NCBI GenBank assembly: GCA_903909375.1
Contig: CAIVVM010000020.1
Location: 79,260 to 143,259, forward strand
Length of the DNA: 64,000 bases
Origin: an uncultured Alphaproteobacteria bacterium
GTDB lineage: Bacteria; Pseudomonadota; Alphaproteobacteria; Caulobacterales; Caulobacteraceae
Reading direction: 5' to 3'
Below the pieces are notes generated by a model. The model did not search any database, had not been told where the DNA came from, and saw only the letters and a program-made list of their open reading frames with translations. Both the position numbers and the translations under genes were made by a program. This document shows, in pieces, positions 50,247 through 59,439 of the stretch; position 1 is the first letter of the stretch, and every line of letters starts with the position of its first letter.

Positions 50247-52109
50247 ATGGCGATTTACAATTTTGAGACCATCACCGACGCGCAGGCGGCAGCCTTTACC
50301 GTTGCCGACACCCTGATCTTCGGTCAGACCGGTGAAACGGCAGCCCGCACCACGGTGCGTTACAATGCCGCGACCGCAACCTCGACGGCGACTATCACGA
50401 TCACCTCGGGCCTGACCGGCAAGTCGGCGACGTTTGCGCCGGCGGTGTCTTCGGCCACGGCGACCAAGGTGCTCTTCACCGACGGCAGCACGCTGGCGAT
50501 CGACCTCGACACGGCAGGCACCAGCATCACGCCAGCGCTGTTCGGTGGCGACACGGGTTCGTCTGACGCCTACTACGGTGGCGGCGGTGACGACACGCTG
50601 GCCCCCGGCACGGGCAACGACCTTGTCCAGGGTAACACCGGCAACGACTCGATCAACGGCGGTTCGGGCAACGACACCACCTACGGCGGTCAAGGCGACG
50701 ACACCATCGACAGTGGTTCGGGCACCGGCTTCGTCCAGGGCAACCTCGGCGCGGACATTCTGTCCTCGACGGGCGGCACGGCGGCCACGATCCTCGGGGG
50801 TCAGGGCAACGACTCGGTGACGGGTACAGCCGGCGCCGACTTCCTGAACGGCAACCTCGGCGACGACACGATCGCCGGCACGACCGGCAACGACAGCATC
50901 TTCGGCGAAGGCGGCAGCGACACGCTGACCTCGACGGCGACTGAGGCGTCGCTGATCTCGGTTGACGGCGGCACCGGCAACGACAGCATCTCCACCGGTG
51001 CGGCTTCGGGCAACATCCTGGGCGGCGACGGCAACGACACCATCGCGGCCGCCGGTGGCGGCACGACGGGCGTGGCCATCAACAACATCCAGGGCGGCGC
51101 TGGCGACGACACGGTCAGCTCGGCCAACGTCGGCAAGGACAACCTGCTCGGCGGCCAGGGTGATGACACGATCACCTCGACCTCGACCGGCTTCGACCTG
51201 CTCAACGGCAACCTCGGCAACGACGTGCTGACGACGACCTCGGCGGCTCAGCTGCTCGGCGAAGACGGTAACGACACCCTCAACGGCGGCGGCGGAAACG
51301 ACGTCATCAGCGGGGGCGTCGGCAACGACAGCATCACGGCTGGCGCGGGTATCGACAACGTCACCGGCGGTGACGGCAACGACACCATCGACAACACCGG
51401 TGGCGGCAACGACATCATCGATGCTGGCGCAGGCAACGACTCGGTCGCCGGCGCGGGTGGTAACGAAAACATCACCGGTGGTGACGGCAACGACACGGTC
51501 ACGGCTGCTGCGGGGAATGACATCATCTCCCTCGGCGCGGGCAATGACACGGTCGACGGCGGCGCTGACAACGACGTGATCACGGCTGGCGAAGGCAACG
51601 ACACCGTCGATGCCGGCGCGGGCGCGGATAACGTCGACGGCGGTGGCGGCAACGACGTGCTGACCGGCAACGCTGGCAACGATACGATCCAGGGTGGCGA
51701 CGGGGATGACAACATCACCGGCGGCGCTGGCTTCGACATCCTCAGCGGCGGCAATGGCAACGACGTGTTCGTGTTCGCGGCGGCCGACTCCGGCACGACC
51801 GCCGGCGCAATCGACCGGGTTCTCGACTGGACCGGCGGCACGACCGGCGCTCTGGCCGATCGCCTCGACCTGTCGGCAGCCGGTTCGGCCACCAACTACT
51901 TCGAAGCCGGTACGTCTTCGGACTACACGACGGCTCTGGCGTCGGCGAACACCTTCTTCGCCACCAACGGCGCTACCTTCGATTACTACGTTGTCCAGCT
52001 TTCGGACGGCGTGGTTGTCTTCCAGGACAACGCGGGCAGCACGGTGAACGACGGTATCGTTCTCGTCGGCCGCACCCTGTCGGACATCGAGTTCGGCAAC
52101 ATCATCTAA
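50247..52109 (+). CDS. RTX-type calcium-binding surface/S-layer-like protein, T1SS cargo
   Basis: 620 residues with no cysteine, a very acidic and Gly/Asp/Thr-rich composition, and a strong GGAGAGA ribosome site. The N-terminal 100 residues (MAIYNFETITDAQAAAFTVA, then VLFTDGSTLAIDLDTAGTSI) form a beta-rich module. RTX nonapeptides of the GGxGNDxIx kind fill about 111-510 and bind calcium after export. The last 110 residues end SDIEFGNII, an unfolded hydrophobic C-terminal secretion signal. The T1SS pair lies just upstream. It lacks the RsaA N-terminus, so I call it S-layer-like rather than RsaA. The high Thr/Ser content leaves room for O-glycosylation by the OGT gene that follows. Confidence 0.92.
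   Translation: MAIYNFETITDAQAAAFTVADTLIFGQTGETAARTTVRYNAATATSTATITITSGLTGKSATFAPAVSSATATKVLFTDGSTLAIDLDTAGTSITPALFGGDTGSSDAYYGGGGDDTLAPGTGNDLVQGNTGNDSINGGSGNDTTYGGQGDDTIDSGSGTGFVQGNLGADILSSTGGTAATILGGQGNDSVTGTAGADFLNGNLGDDTIAGTTGNDSIFGEGGSDTLTSTATEASLISVDGGTGNDSISTGAASGNILGGDGNDTIAAAGGGTTGVAINNIQGGAGDDTVSSANVGKDNLLGGQGDDTITSTSTGFDLLNGNLGNDVLTTTSAAQLLGEDGNDTLNGGGGNDVISGGVGNDSITAGAGIDNVTGGDGNDTIDNTGGGNDIIDAGAGNDSVAGAGGNENITGGDGNDTVTAAAGNDIISLGAGNDTVDGGADNDVITAGEGNDTVDAGAGADNVDGGGGNDVLTGNAGNDTIQGGDGDDNITGGAGFDILSGGNGNDVFVFAAADSGTTAGAIDRVLDWTGGTTGALADRLDLSAAGSATNYFEAGTSSDYTTALASANTFFATNGATFDYYVVQLSDGVVVFQDNAGSTVNDGIVLVGRTLSDIEFGNII
50577..51776 (+). repeat. RTX nonapeptide repeat region
   Basis: The stretch encodes residues 111-510 of the RTX protein. 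Canonical GGxGNDxIx units are dense from 335 to 510 and more scattered from 111 to 330. Between them lie longer insertions with a NGNLGxD or QGNLGxD core, repeated at about 164, 201 and 320, which do not fit the nonapeptide rule. Confidence 0.88.
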
Positions 52110-52136
52110 GCCCACGGGCAACGATGGACATGGATC

Positions 52137-52167
52137 GGGCCGCCCTTCGGGGCGGCCCTTTTCTTTT
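52137..52167 (+). terminator. Strong factor-independent terminator after the RTX gene
   Basis: GGGCCGCCC (52137-52145) and GGGCGGCCC (52150-52158) form a perfect 9-base GC stem with a TTCG tetraloop, followed by TTTTCTTTT. It lies 28 bases after the RTX stop and just before the OGT start. It is the best terminator in the window, which fits a highly expressed monocistronic RTX message. Confidence 0.9.
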
Positions 52168-52196
52168 GGGAACATGACTTGCTCCCGGCCCCGCCG

Positions 52197-54545
52197 ATGT
52201 CCTTGCGCGTGAACGCGGCTCGACCCACAACCGTTGTCGAACACGCCGCTCTCAAGTCCCGGATCGTGCCTGTGCCCGACCAAGCTCCTCAGACCTCTGC
52301 CGATCTCCTGGCAACCCAGGTCCAGACCCTCCTGGCCGCTCCCCAGCCACCCGCGGCCCAATGCCTGGCCGTTGCGCGCCAGCTCTATCAGGCGCAGCAT
52401 TTCATCGAAGGCGAGCGCCTCACGGCGCACACCGCGCGCCTACACCCCGATGACCGTGATCTCTGGAACATCCGGGGCGTCTTCCTGCGGGTGCTGGGAC
52501 GACCGACTGAAGCCCTCGCCGCCTTCGATCAGGCGCTGCGAATCGATCCGCAATTCGCCGGCGCCGCGATCAATCGAGGCAACGTGTCGCTGGACCAGGG
52601 CGACCATACAGCCGCACTGGACGCCTTCACGCGCGCCCTCGAACTCGACGCGCAGGGCGCCATGCCGCGAACCATGGCCGCCCGCGCGCTTCTAGGTCTG
52701 GGACGAACCGCAGAAGCTATCCAGCGCCTGAACGAAGCCACCGCGCTTCGTCCCGACTACGCAGAAGCCTGGCGCCTCCTTGCCAGCACCCTGCACGAAG
52801 CCGGACGGTCAGATATGGCCCGCGAAGCCCTGTCCCGCGCCCTGGCCGCGAATCCAGATCAGCCCAGCCTCATGGAAGCGATGGCACACCTCCTCCGGGT
52901 TTCCGGTCGCCGTGCTGACGCCGAGGCGTTCCTGGCGGGCCAGCTCCAGCGCCAGCCTGATACACCCTGGGCTCACTTCCACCTCGGCGACCTGTTGGCC
53001 ACGGCCGACCCCGATCGCGCAACGGCTCACCTGCGCCGCGCCCTGACACTCGCACCCGCTCAGGCCGACTATGCGTTCGCCTTGCTCAAGGCCCTGTGCA
53101 GCGACGTCATGCGCGATGACGGCAGAAAGCTGGACGAGGCCTTGTCATTGGCCCGGAACCTTGCCGCCCGTCCCAACCCCAAACCCGCCCAGATCGCCTT
53201 GCTGAGGGATGTGTTCGCCCGTACCTGCGCCCATGAGGACCTGGCCCGCCTCGGTACCTTTGAAGCCCTCGGACGCGGCTGGGCCGGCGCGGGGCTGAAC
53301 GCCGCGCTGATGTTCCATCTCGCTGAGGCAGACACCCCGGACCGTGCCCGGGAACTGCTGGCTCAACACAGGCTGTGGGCCAGGGCCGTCGAGAACCGCG
53401 CGGCGCGGGCGCCCGTCACGCTTGCGCCTCCCCACGCGGGCGGCAAGATGCGCCTGGGGTTCCTCTCCTCCGACCTGCGGGACCACCCCGTAGGCCGCCT
53501 TGCCCTGCCCCTCTTTGATCGCATCGACCACGAACGCTTCGAGGTCTTCGTCTACTCCTTCTTCCGTGGTGAGGCGGATGGCGTTCAGGCCCGCATCAGT
53601 CGGTCGGTTACGGGTTTCCACACCTGGCCCGAGATCTCTGCGCGCGACGCGGCTCAGCGGATCGCCAGTGATCAACTCGATATGCTGATCGAACTGGGCG
53701 GCCCCACGGACATGAACCTGCCCGAGGTGCTGGCCTGGCGACCGGCGCCGATGCAGGCCAGCTACCTCGGCTACCCCCACTCCACAGGCCTCTCGGCGGT
53801 GGATCACTACATCTGCGATCCGTTCAACGCGCCCCTGTCGCCCGACCTGTTGCTGGAAGCGCCGCTCTTCCTGCCGAGAAGCTGGATCGCACTGGGTGCA
53901 GCCTCATTCGCCAGCGCCCCCCCGGTCGCCGGGCAGACGCCGGAACAGCGCCGGGGCTATCTCACCTTCGGAAGCGCCAACAATCCCTACAAGTTCACCC
54001 GCGATACGCTCACCGCATGGGCCCGGGTCGTGGCCTGTGTGCCAGGGTCCCGTTTCTCTGTCATTCGGCCGGAGGCTGGCTCAGAGGCGCTGCGCCAGAA
54101 TATCACGGCGGCTTTCGCGGCCCAGGGCGTGTCGGCTGATCGCCTTGAATGGCAGCCAACCCGTGGCCATCATCTGGCGGCCTACGGTGACGTCGATGTC
54201 TCCCTGGACACCTTCCCGCTGACCGGGGGCGCGACGACCGTCGAATCCCTGCTGATGGGCGTGCCCGTGGTCAGCCTCGCCGGGGAGGCGTTCTTCCAGC
54301 GCCTCAGCCGGTCCATTCTCATCAACGCCGGCCTGGCCGACCTGTGCGTCGATACGCCTGAAGCCTTCCATGCGACCGCTGTCAGCCTGGCCTACGACCG
54401 CCCGCGTCGGATCGCCCTACGCCAGACCCTGCGCGCCGACCTCCAGGCCTCGCCCTTGGGCGACACCGAGACATTTGCCCGTGATTTCTACGACATGATC
54501 CATCGGGTGGTGACCGCTAAAGCCGGATCTCGAACCGGCGACTGA
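52197..54545 (+). CDS. TPR-containing O-GlcNAc-transferase-like (GT41) glycosyltransferase
   Basis: About 782 residues from the ATG at 52197; a TTG at 52179 is the alternative, and neither has a good ribosome site. The N-terminal half carries about 6-8 tetratricopeptide repeats (for example GVFLRVLGRPTEALAAFDQA). The C-terminal half is SPINDLY/OGT-like: LGFLSSDLRDHPVGRLALPL with the conserved histidine, HERFEVFVYSFFRGEADGVQ, IELGGPTDMN, APMQASYLGYPHSTGLSAVD, and DTFPLTGGATTVESLLMGVP. These enzymes put a single sugar on Ser/Thr of proteins in the cytoplasm. It directly follows the RTX terminator. It overlaps the convergent M23 gene by 29 bases. Confidence 0.9.
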   Translation: MSLRVNAARPTTVVEHAALKSRIVPVPDQAPQTSADLLATQVQTLLAAPQPPAAQCLAVARQLYQAQHFIEGERLTAHTARLHPDDRDLWNIRGVFLRVLGRPTEALAAFDQALRIDPQFAGAAINRGNVSLDQGDHTAALDAFTRALELDAQGAMPRTMAARALLGLGRTAEAIQRLNEATALRPDYAEAWRLLASTLHEAGRSDMAREALSRALAANPDQPSLMEAMAHLLRVSGRRADAEAFLAGQLQRQPDTPWAHFHLGDLLATADPDRATAHLRRALTLAPAQADYAFALLKALCSDVMRDDGRKLDEALSLARNLAARPNPKPAQIALLRDVFARTCAHEDLARLGTFEALGRGWAGAGLNAALMFHLAEADTPDRARELLAQHRLWARAVENRAARAPVTLAPPHAGGKMRLGFLSSDLRDHPVGRLALPLFDRIDHERFEVFVYSFFRGEADGVQARISRSVTGFHTWPEISARDAAQRIASDQLDMLIELGGPTDMNLPEVLAWRPAPMQASYLGYPHSTGLSAVDHYICDPFNAPLSPDLLLEAPLFLPRSWIALGAASFASAPPVAGQTPEQRRGYLTFGSANNPYKFTRDTLTAWARVVACVPGSRFSVIRPEAGSEALRQNITAAFAAQGVSADRLEWQPTRGHHLAAYGDVDVSLDTFPLTGGATTVESLLMGVPVVSLAGEAFFQRLSRSILINAGLADLCVDTPEAFHATAVSLAYDRPRRIALRQTLRADLQASPLGDTETFARDFYDMIHRVVTAKAGSRTGD

Positions 54546-55506
54546 TGGCCACCTTGCCCTGTCGCCAGACGCGGTAGTCGGCCACATAGGTTCCGCCCGT
54601 CCAGCCTGTGGCGGGCGCCTTCTTGCCCACGTAGGTCACCCACTGCGCCTTCCAGCGGTCCAGCGGCTGCGCCCGGTTGCGCGCCAGGCTGACTCCGTCG
54701 GGACCCTTGAGCTCGAGTTCAATCTCGTCCCCTGCCTGCAAGCCGATGCCGCGCGCGTAGGCGACGATGTAGGGTGAACTCCGTCCGGGCGGGACGACCC
54801 CGCCGGCCTCCACCTGATCAGGCGTGACCGGGCCCGCTGCAAACCCCGCGTTCAGCACCACGCCCAGCCTGTAGGTCATGGCCGTCCGCGCTTCCGGGGT
54901 CCACATGTCGCCCTGTGCGGTGCAGCCGGCGCCACCCTCGGGCGCAAAGGGATCCACCACGGCGCCATTGTGGCGCACCGTCATGTGCAGGTGCGGATAC
55001 TCGGTGTTGCCAGACAGGCCCACGCGCCCGATCGGTGCGCCCGCGGCGACCACGTCGCCGGATTTCACCCGAATGCTGCCCCGCGCCATATGGCAATACT
55101 GGGTCTCCCAGCCGCCGCCGTGACTGATGGCCACCCCGTTTCCGCATTCCTGATTCGCCACCGGGGATGCGCCTGGCGCTCGAACGGAGATATCCGCGAC
55201 GCCGTCGCGCACCCGGGCCACCGTGCCGGCCGCTGAGGCCAGCACATCCACGCCGCGGCGTTGCGCCATCATATCCGGGACCCGGATGTCGATCCCGTTG
55301 TGAGCCTGATAGGTCTGTGTGGCGCAGCGGTAGTCGCGTACGCCCGGGCCGGGATCCCGGTCCACATAGTGCTGGATCTCGCAGGTCCGCCCCAGCACGC
55401 AGGCTACCGGGAAGGCCAGTCGAGGGCCGGCCGGGACAGCCCCCTGCGCAGCGAAAGCTGCAAAGCCAGCAAGGGCGCCGAGTGCCAGAATGTGCAGCCT
55501 TGTCAT
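54517..55506 (-). CDS. M23-family metallopeptidase, exported
   Basis: 329 residues from the ATG at 55506 (MTRLHILALGALAGFAAFAA), which is a signal peptide ending AQG or AVP. Four cysteines are paired in the mature part (VACVLGRTCEIQHY and CGNGVAISHGGGWETQYCH). LysM is absent. The peptidase M23 metal site is HNGIDIRV (first His and Asp) and PHLHMTVRHNG (the H-x-H pair). These enzymes cut peptidoglycan cross-bridges or act as dead scaffolds, and the key ligands appear intact. A C-terminal domain of about 110 residues is beta-rich. It is 40 bases downstream of the sulfotransferase gene on the same strand. Confidence 0.85.
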   Translation of the reverse strand: MTRLHILALGALAGFAAFAAQGAVPAGPRLAFPVACVLGRTCEIQHYVDRDPGPGVRDYRCATQTYQAHNGIDIRVPDMMAQRRGVDVLASAAGTVARVRDGVADISVRAPGASPVANQECGNGVAISHGGGWETQYCHMARGSIRVKSGDVVAAGAPIGRVGLSGNTEYPHLHMTVRHNGAVVDPFAPEGGAGCTAQGDMWTPEARTAMTYRLGVVLNAGFAAGPVTPDQVEAGGVVPPGRSSPYIVAYARGIGLQAGDEIELELKGPDGVSLARNRAQPLDRWKAQWVTYVGKKAPATGWTGGTYVADYRVWRQGKVAISRRFEIRL

Positions 55507-55546
55507 GATCAAACCCTGTCGGGGGCTTCGAGACCGAATTGCGGCC

Positions 55547-56290
55547 TTAGGGAAACCGGATACCTGTAAGCGCGGCCAGCCGCTCCGCGTCGGCGGCGTA
55601 GATCCCCCTGAGATATGCCACATCCTCAGGCGTCAGCTCGGAGGGATAGTCCATCTCCTGACCCACATGCACACGTCGCGGCGTCGGCGCCTGTCCGGGC
55701 GGCAGACCCAGAAAGGCCCGCACGGACGCCAGCGCAACCGCCGGGTCTGATTCGAGCCCCGCCGATGTCAGGATCAGCAACTGCTCACGTGGAAACAAGG
55801 TCAGGATCCGCTCCACCTGCTCCCCATAGAATCCCCGTTCCACATAGGAAAATTCCCGGTGAAAACCCCAGGGCTCGGCGTCGAAAAGCCGCTGCCGCCC
55901 TTGACGAATGCATCGGGCAAAGCGCTCACGCTCGACGCCGCGTGCGTATTCCATTCGCCAGTGCGACCACGCCCGTTCCACCGGATCGCGCAGCACTAGG
56001 ATCAGTTTCATGGCCGGATTGTAGGTAGCGATGCGCTCCAGCGCGCCTGGCCAGTAGCTGTAGATCGGCGTGGCCTCGCCCAGGGGGCGTCCGGCGGAAT
56101 CATCGAAGCGGGCGTGGTAGGCGTCGTAGTCCGGCGCGGCCCAGTCCTGCGTTTCATCGTCGAAGAAGTGGAGTTCCTTCTCCCGGCTCAGCGCCAGATC
56201 AGCATAGTCGCCGAGATAGTCGAACAGCGCCGTAGTGCCGCCCTTCTGGACGCCGATGATCAGGAAATTGACGCGGGGCGAGACGGCCAT
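55547..56290 (-). CDS. Sulfotransferase (heparan/N-sulfotransferase-like)
   Basis: 247 residues, the length of a compact bacterial sulfotransferase. NFLIIGVQKGGTTALFDYLG near 8-27 is the 5'-phosphosulfate loop, KELHFFDDE the substrate region, and LILVLRDPVERAWSHWRMEY the 3'-phosphate-binding R-x7-S motif. PAPS is the donor and a glycan the likely acceptor, as in Nod-factor and heparan enzymes. It is divergent from rfbF, 109 bases away. It is the second sulfotransferase in the window, and the two share little sequence. Confidence 0.88.
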   Translation of the reverse strand: MAVSPRVNFLIIGVQKGGTTALFDYLGDYADLALSREKELHFFDDETQDWAAPDYDAYHARFDDSAGRPLGEATPIYSYWPGALERIATYNPAMKLILVLRDPVERAWSHWRMEYARGVERERFARCIRQGRQRLFDAEPWGFHREFSYVERGFYGEQVERILTLFPREQLLILTSAGLESDPAVALASVRAFLGLPPGQAPTPRRVHVGQEMDYPSELTPEDVAYLRGIYAADAERLAALTGIRFP

Positions 56291-56399
56291 AGCCTCACAT
56301 CTCTCGCCAGCGCCCGCCGCGCAAGCCTTCCGGCTTCTGGATCGCGCCTGAACCCGCTATGACGAGCCGCAAAGACGCGGCGCGCGCGAAGGTTCGGCG

Positions 56400-57167
56400 A
56401 TGAAGACAGTTATCCTGGCGGGCGGCCTCGGCACGCGCATTTCGGAAGAGAGCCATCTGCGGCCGAAGCCGATGATCGAGGTCGGCGGCCGACCGATCCT
56501 CTGGCACATCATGAAGCTGTATTCGCACTACGGCTTCAACGATTTCGTGGTCTGCCTCGGGTACCGGGGGTACGTGATCAAGGAGTATTTCGCCAACTAT
56601 GTGCTGCACAACGCCGACCTGACCGTCGACCTGGCCAAGGGATCCATCGAGTATCACGCCACGCATCACGAGCCCTGGCGGGTGACCCTGGTGGAGACCG
56701 GCGCGGACACCATGACCGGCGGACGGCTGAAGCGCGTGGCGTCCTATCTGGATCCGGACGAGCCGTTCTTCTTCACCTACGGTGACGGCGTGGCCGACCT
56801 CGACATCGGCAAGCTGGCCGCGTTCCACCGGGCCCACGGCAAGGACGCCACACTCACCGCCGTCACACCGCCCGGCCGCTATGGCGCGCTGGAGATCGAG
56901 GACAGCCAGGTGCAGCGGTTCATCGAGAAGCCGCCGGGAGACAACGGCCTGATCAATGGCGGGTTTTTCGTGCTGAACCCGTCGGTCATCGACCGGATTG
57001 CGGAAGACGCGACGAGCTGGGAACGGGAGCCGCTGGAAGGCCTCGCCGCCGACGGCCAGCTGATGTCTTACCGGCATGACGGCTTCTGGGCCGCCATGGA
57101 TACGCTGCGCGACAAGAACCAGCTCGAGGCGCTCTGGGCGTCCGGCGAGGCGCCGTGGCGGCGGTGA
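56400..57167 (+). CDS. rfbF: Glucose-1-phosphate cytidylyltransferase
   Basis: 255 residues. KTVILAGGLGTRISEESHLR, then PKPMIEVGGRPILWHIMKLY is the nucleotidyltransferase signature in the RfbF form. YGDGVADLDI is the metal aspartate site, and RYGALEIED and EKPPGDNGLINGGFFVLNPS complete the family. It makes CDP-glucose from CTP and glucose-1-phosphate. It opens a seven-gene operon of overlapping genes for a CDP-linked deoxysugar. The next gene overlaps it by 4-13 bases depending on the start chosen. Confidence 0.95.
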   Translation: MKTVILAGGLGTRISEESHLRPKPMIEVGGRPILWHIMKLYSHYGFNDFVVCLGYRGYVIKEYFANYVLHNADLTVDLAKGSIEYHATHHEPWRVTLVETGADTMTGGRLKRVASYLDPDEPFFFTYGDGVADLDIGKLAAFHRAHGKDATLTAVTPPGRYGALEIEDSQVQRFIEKPPGDNGLINGGFFVLNPSVIDRIAEDATSWEREPLEGLAADGQLMSYRHDGFWAAMDTLRDKNQLEALWASGEAPWRR

Positions 57168-58210
57168 ACCCGGGCTTCTGGGCCGGCAAGCGCGTCCTGC
57201 TCACCGGTCATACCGGCTTCAAGGGCGGCTGGGCGGCGATCTGGTTGAGCCGCATGGGCGCAGAGGTCACAGGCCTGGCGCTGGCGCCCGACCAGCGCCC
57301 GAGCCTGTACGACCTGGCCCACGTCGGCGCGCGGACCAACTCGCGGCTCTGCGACCTGCGCCGACCTGATGCGGTGGCGGCTGCGCTGGAGGGCGCGGCG
57401 TTTGATCTGGTGCTGCATATGGCCGCCCAACCGATCGTACGCACCTCGGTCGAGGACCCGATCGCCACCTTCGATACCAACGTCATGGGCACAGCCCATC
57501 TGCTGCAGACCTTGCGCCGCCAGACGTCGCTTCAGGCGGTGCTGGTGATCACCTCGGACAAGGTCTACGCCAACGCCGAGACTGGCCGGGCCTTTGCCGA
57601 GGGCGACAATCTGGGCGGCAAGGATCCCTATTCCGCCTCCAAGGCGGCCGCCGAGATCGTGGTCCAGAGCTACGCGAAGAGCTTCTTCCCGAGTGTGCCG
57701 GTGGGCACGGCGCGGGGCGGCAACGTGATCGGTGGTGGAGATTTTTCCCGCGACCGGCTGGTGGCCGACATTGTGCGCGCGGTCCAGGCGGGCGAGGCGG
57801 TGACCTTGCGCCACCCGGAAGCCACGCGGCCCTGGCAGCATGTCCTGGATTGTCTGGCCGGCTACTTCCGGCACATCGAGGCGCTGGCGACGGATGCCGC
57901 AACCCCTCGATCGCTGAACTTCGGGCCCCGGCCCGGCGGCCCTGAGGTCACAGTGGGCGAACTGGCGACCCTGGGTGTCGCGGCGCTGGGCGGACAGCCC
58001 TGGCGCCACGAGCCCGATCCCGTATCGCTCGAAGCCCACGCCCTGGCGATCGACGCCAGCCTGGCGAAGCGCGCCATCGGTTTCGAGAGCCGGCTGGATG
58101 CGCCGCAAGCCGTGGCCCTCACCATGGACTGGTATCGCCGTCAGGCGGCGGGCGAGGATGCGCTGGCCTTGTGCGAAGCGCAGATCGCGGACTACGAAAG
58201 CCGATCATGA
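57155..58210 (+). CDS. rfbG: CDP-glucose 4,6-dehydratase
   Basis: 351 residues from a GTG at 57155; a GTG at 57164 would give the GTGA overlap used elsewhere in this operon and is equally possible. LLTGHTGFKGGWAAIWL is the NAD-binding loop, AAQPIVRTSVEDP and FDTNVMGTAHLL follow, and the catalytic Tyr-x3-Lys is in DPYSASKAAAE with TSDK upstream. ARGGNVIGGGDFSRDRLVAD and EATRPWQHVLD are family marks. It yields CDP-4-keto-6-deoxyglucose, the branch point for the next enzymes. Confidence 0.95.
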   Translation: MAAVNPGFWAGKRVLLTGHTGFKGGWAAIWLSRMGAEVTGLALAPDQRPSLYDLAHVGARTNSRLCDLRRPDAVAAALEGAAFDLVLHMAAQPIVRTSVEDPIATFDTNVMGTAHLLQTLRRQTSLQAVLVITSDKVYANAETGRAFAEGDNLGGKDPYSASKAAAEIVVQSYAKSFFPSVPVGTARGGNVIGGGDFSRDRLVADIVRAVQAGEAVTLRHPEATRPWQHVLDCLAGYFRHIEALATDAATPRSLNFGPRPGGPEVTVGELATLGVAALGGQPWRHEPDPVSLEAHALAIDASLAKRAIGFESRLDAPQAVALTMDWYRRQAAGEDALALCEAQIADYESRS

Positions 58211-59439
58211 GTCTCTGCCGCTTCTGCCGCGCCCCCCTCAACCGCACCTTCCTGGACCTCGGCCTGCAGCCGTTGGCCAACAGCTACCTGACGCCCGAGC
58301 AACTGGCGGCCGGGAATGAGCCAGTATTTCCCCTGCACACGAAGGTCTGCGACGCCTGTTTCCTGGTGCAGGCTGACCATGAGGTGCCGGCGGACGCAAT
58401 CTTCGACGACAGCTACGCCTATTTCTCGTCGTTCTCGCCGGGCTGGGTGGAACATGCGCGCCGATACGCCGAGGCGATGACCGAGCGGTTCGGGCTGGGG
58501 CCGCAGTCACTGGTGGTGGAGGTCGCCAGCAACGACGGCTATCTGCTGAAACACTTCCTGGCCAAAGGCATCCCGGTGCTGGGCGTGGAACCCACCGCCA
58601 ACACCGCCGAGGCGGCCCGCGCCATTGGCGTGCGCACGGATGTGGAGTTCTTCAACGCTGATACGGGCAGGGCGCTGGCGGCGCGCGGCGACATGGCCGA
58701 TCTGATGGCCGCCAACAACGTTCTGGCCCATGTGCCGGACCTGAATGAATTCGTAGGGGGTTTCCAGCACGTGCTGAAGCCGGAGGGGGTGCTCACCTTC
58801 GAGTTCCCGCACCTGCTGAACCTCATCGAGAAGGTGCAGTTCGACACCATCTATCACGAACACTATTCCTACCTGTCGCTGGTGGCGGTCGAGCAGGTGC
58901 TGACGGCCCACGGCCTGCGCCCCTTTGATGTGGAGCTGTTGCCCACCCACGGCGGGTCGCTCCGGCTGTTCTGCTGCCACCAGGCGGCCGGCCACGTCGA
59001 GACCGCAGCCTTGCGAACCCTGCGCGCCACGGAAGCTACCGCCGGTCTCGACAAGGCCGAAACCTACGATGGGTTCTCGGCGCGGGTGGAGGCGGTCCGC
59101 GACAGCTTCCAGGCCTTCCTCAAGGAGGCCCGTGACGACGGCAAGGCCATCGCGGCCTACGGCGCGGCGGCCAAGGGCAACACCTTCCTGAACTACTGCG
59201 GGACCACCGCAGCAGATATCGTCGAGGCCTATGACGCCAACCCGGCCAAGCAGAACCGCTACCTGCCCGGAAGTCACGTACCGATCCGTAGTCCCGACGC
59301 CGTGCGCACGTCGCGTCCCGATTACGTCCTCATCCTGCCGTGGAATCTCAAGGACGAGATCACCCGCCAGCTTGCTTTCGTCGGCGATTGGGGCGGCCGC
59401 TTTGTGATCGCCTCGCCAACCACGCGGGTGCTGGACTGA
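58207..59439 (+). CDS. Sugar C-methyltransferase (TylC3/NovU-like)
   Basis: 410 residues, ATGA overlap with rfbG. The N-terminal zinc domain has CRFCRAPLNRTFLDLGLQPL (Cys-x2-Cys) and KVCDACFLVQ (a second Cys-x2-Cys). VVEVASNDGYLLKHFLAKGI is SAM motif I, FEFPHLLNL and YHEHYSYLSLVAVEQVLTAH hold the conserved His-Glu-His region where the base sits, and AYGAAAKGNTFLNYCG lies in the C-terminal domain. TylC3/NovU-type enzymes methylate C3 or C5 of 4-keto-6-deoxysugars. Together with rfbFG this predicts a branched C-methyl sugar bound to CDP. Confidence 0.9.
   Translation: MSLCRFCRAPLNRTFLDLGLQPLANSYLTPEQLAAGNEPVFPLHTKVCDACFLVQADHEVPADAIFDDSYAYFSSFSPGWVEHARRYAEAMTERFGLGPQSLVVEVASNDGYLLKHFLAKGIPVLGVEPTANTAEAARAIGVRTDVEFFNADTGRALAARGDMADLMAANNVLAHVPDLNEFVGGFQHVLKPEGVLTFEFPHLLNLIEKVQFDTIYHEHYSYLSLVAVEQVLTAHGLRPFDVELLPTHGGSLRLFCCHQAAGHVETAALRTLRATEATAGLDKAETYDGFSARVEAVRDSFQAFLKEARDDGKAIAAYGAAAKGNTFLNYCGTTAADIVEAYDANPAKQNRYLPGSHVPIRSPDAVRTSRPDYVLILPWNLKDEITRQLAFVGDWGGRFVIASPTTRVLD

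Noticed and set aside
50247..52109. Calling the RTX protein RsaA
   Set aside because: It is 620 residues against about 1026 and lacks the RsaA-type N-terminal anchoring sequence.
50136..52430. A 764-residue minus-strand open frame opposite the RTX gene
   Set aside because: It is the mirror of the RTX repeats (Val/Ala/Asp-rich low complexity) and has no ribosome site or family motif.
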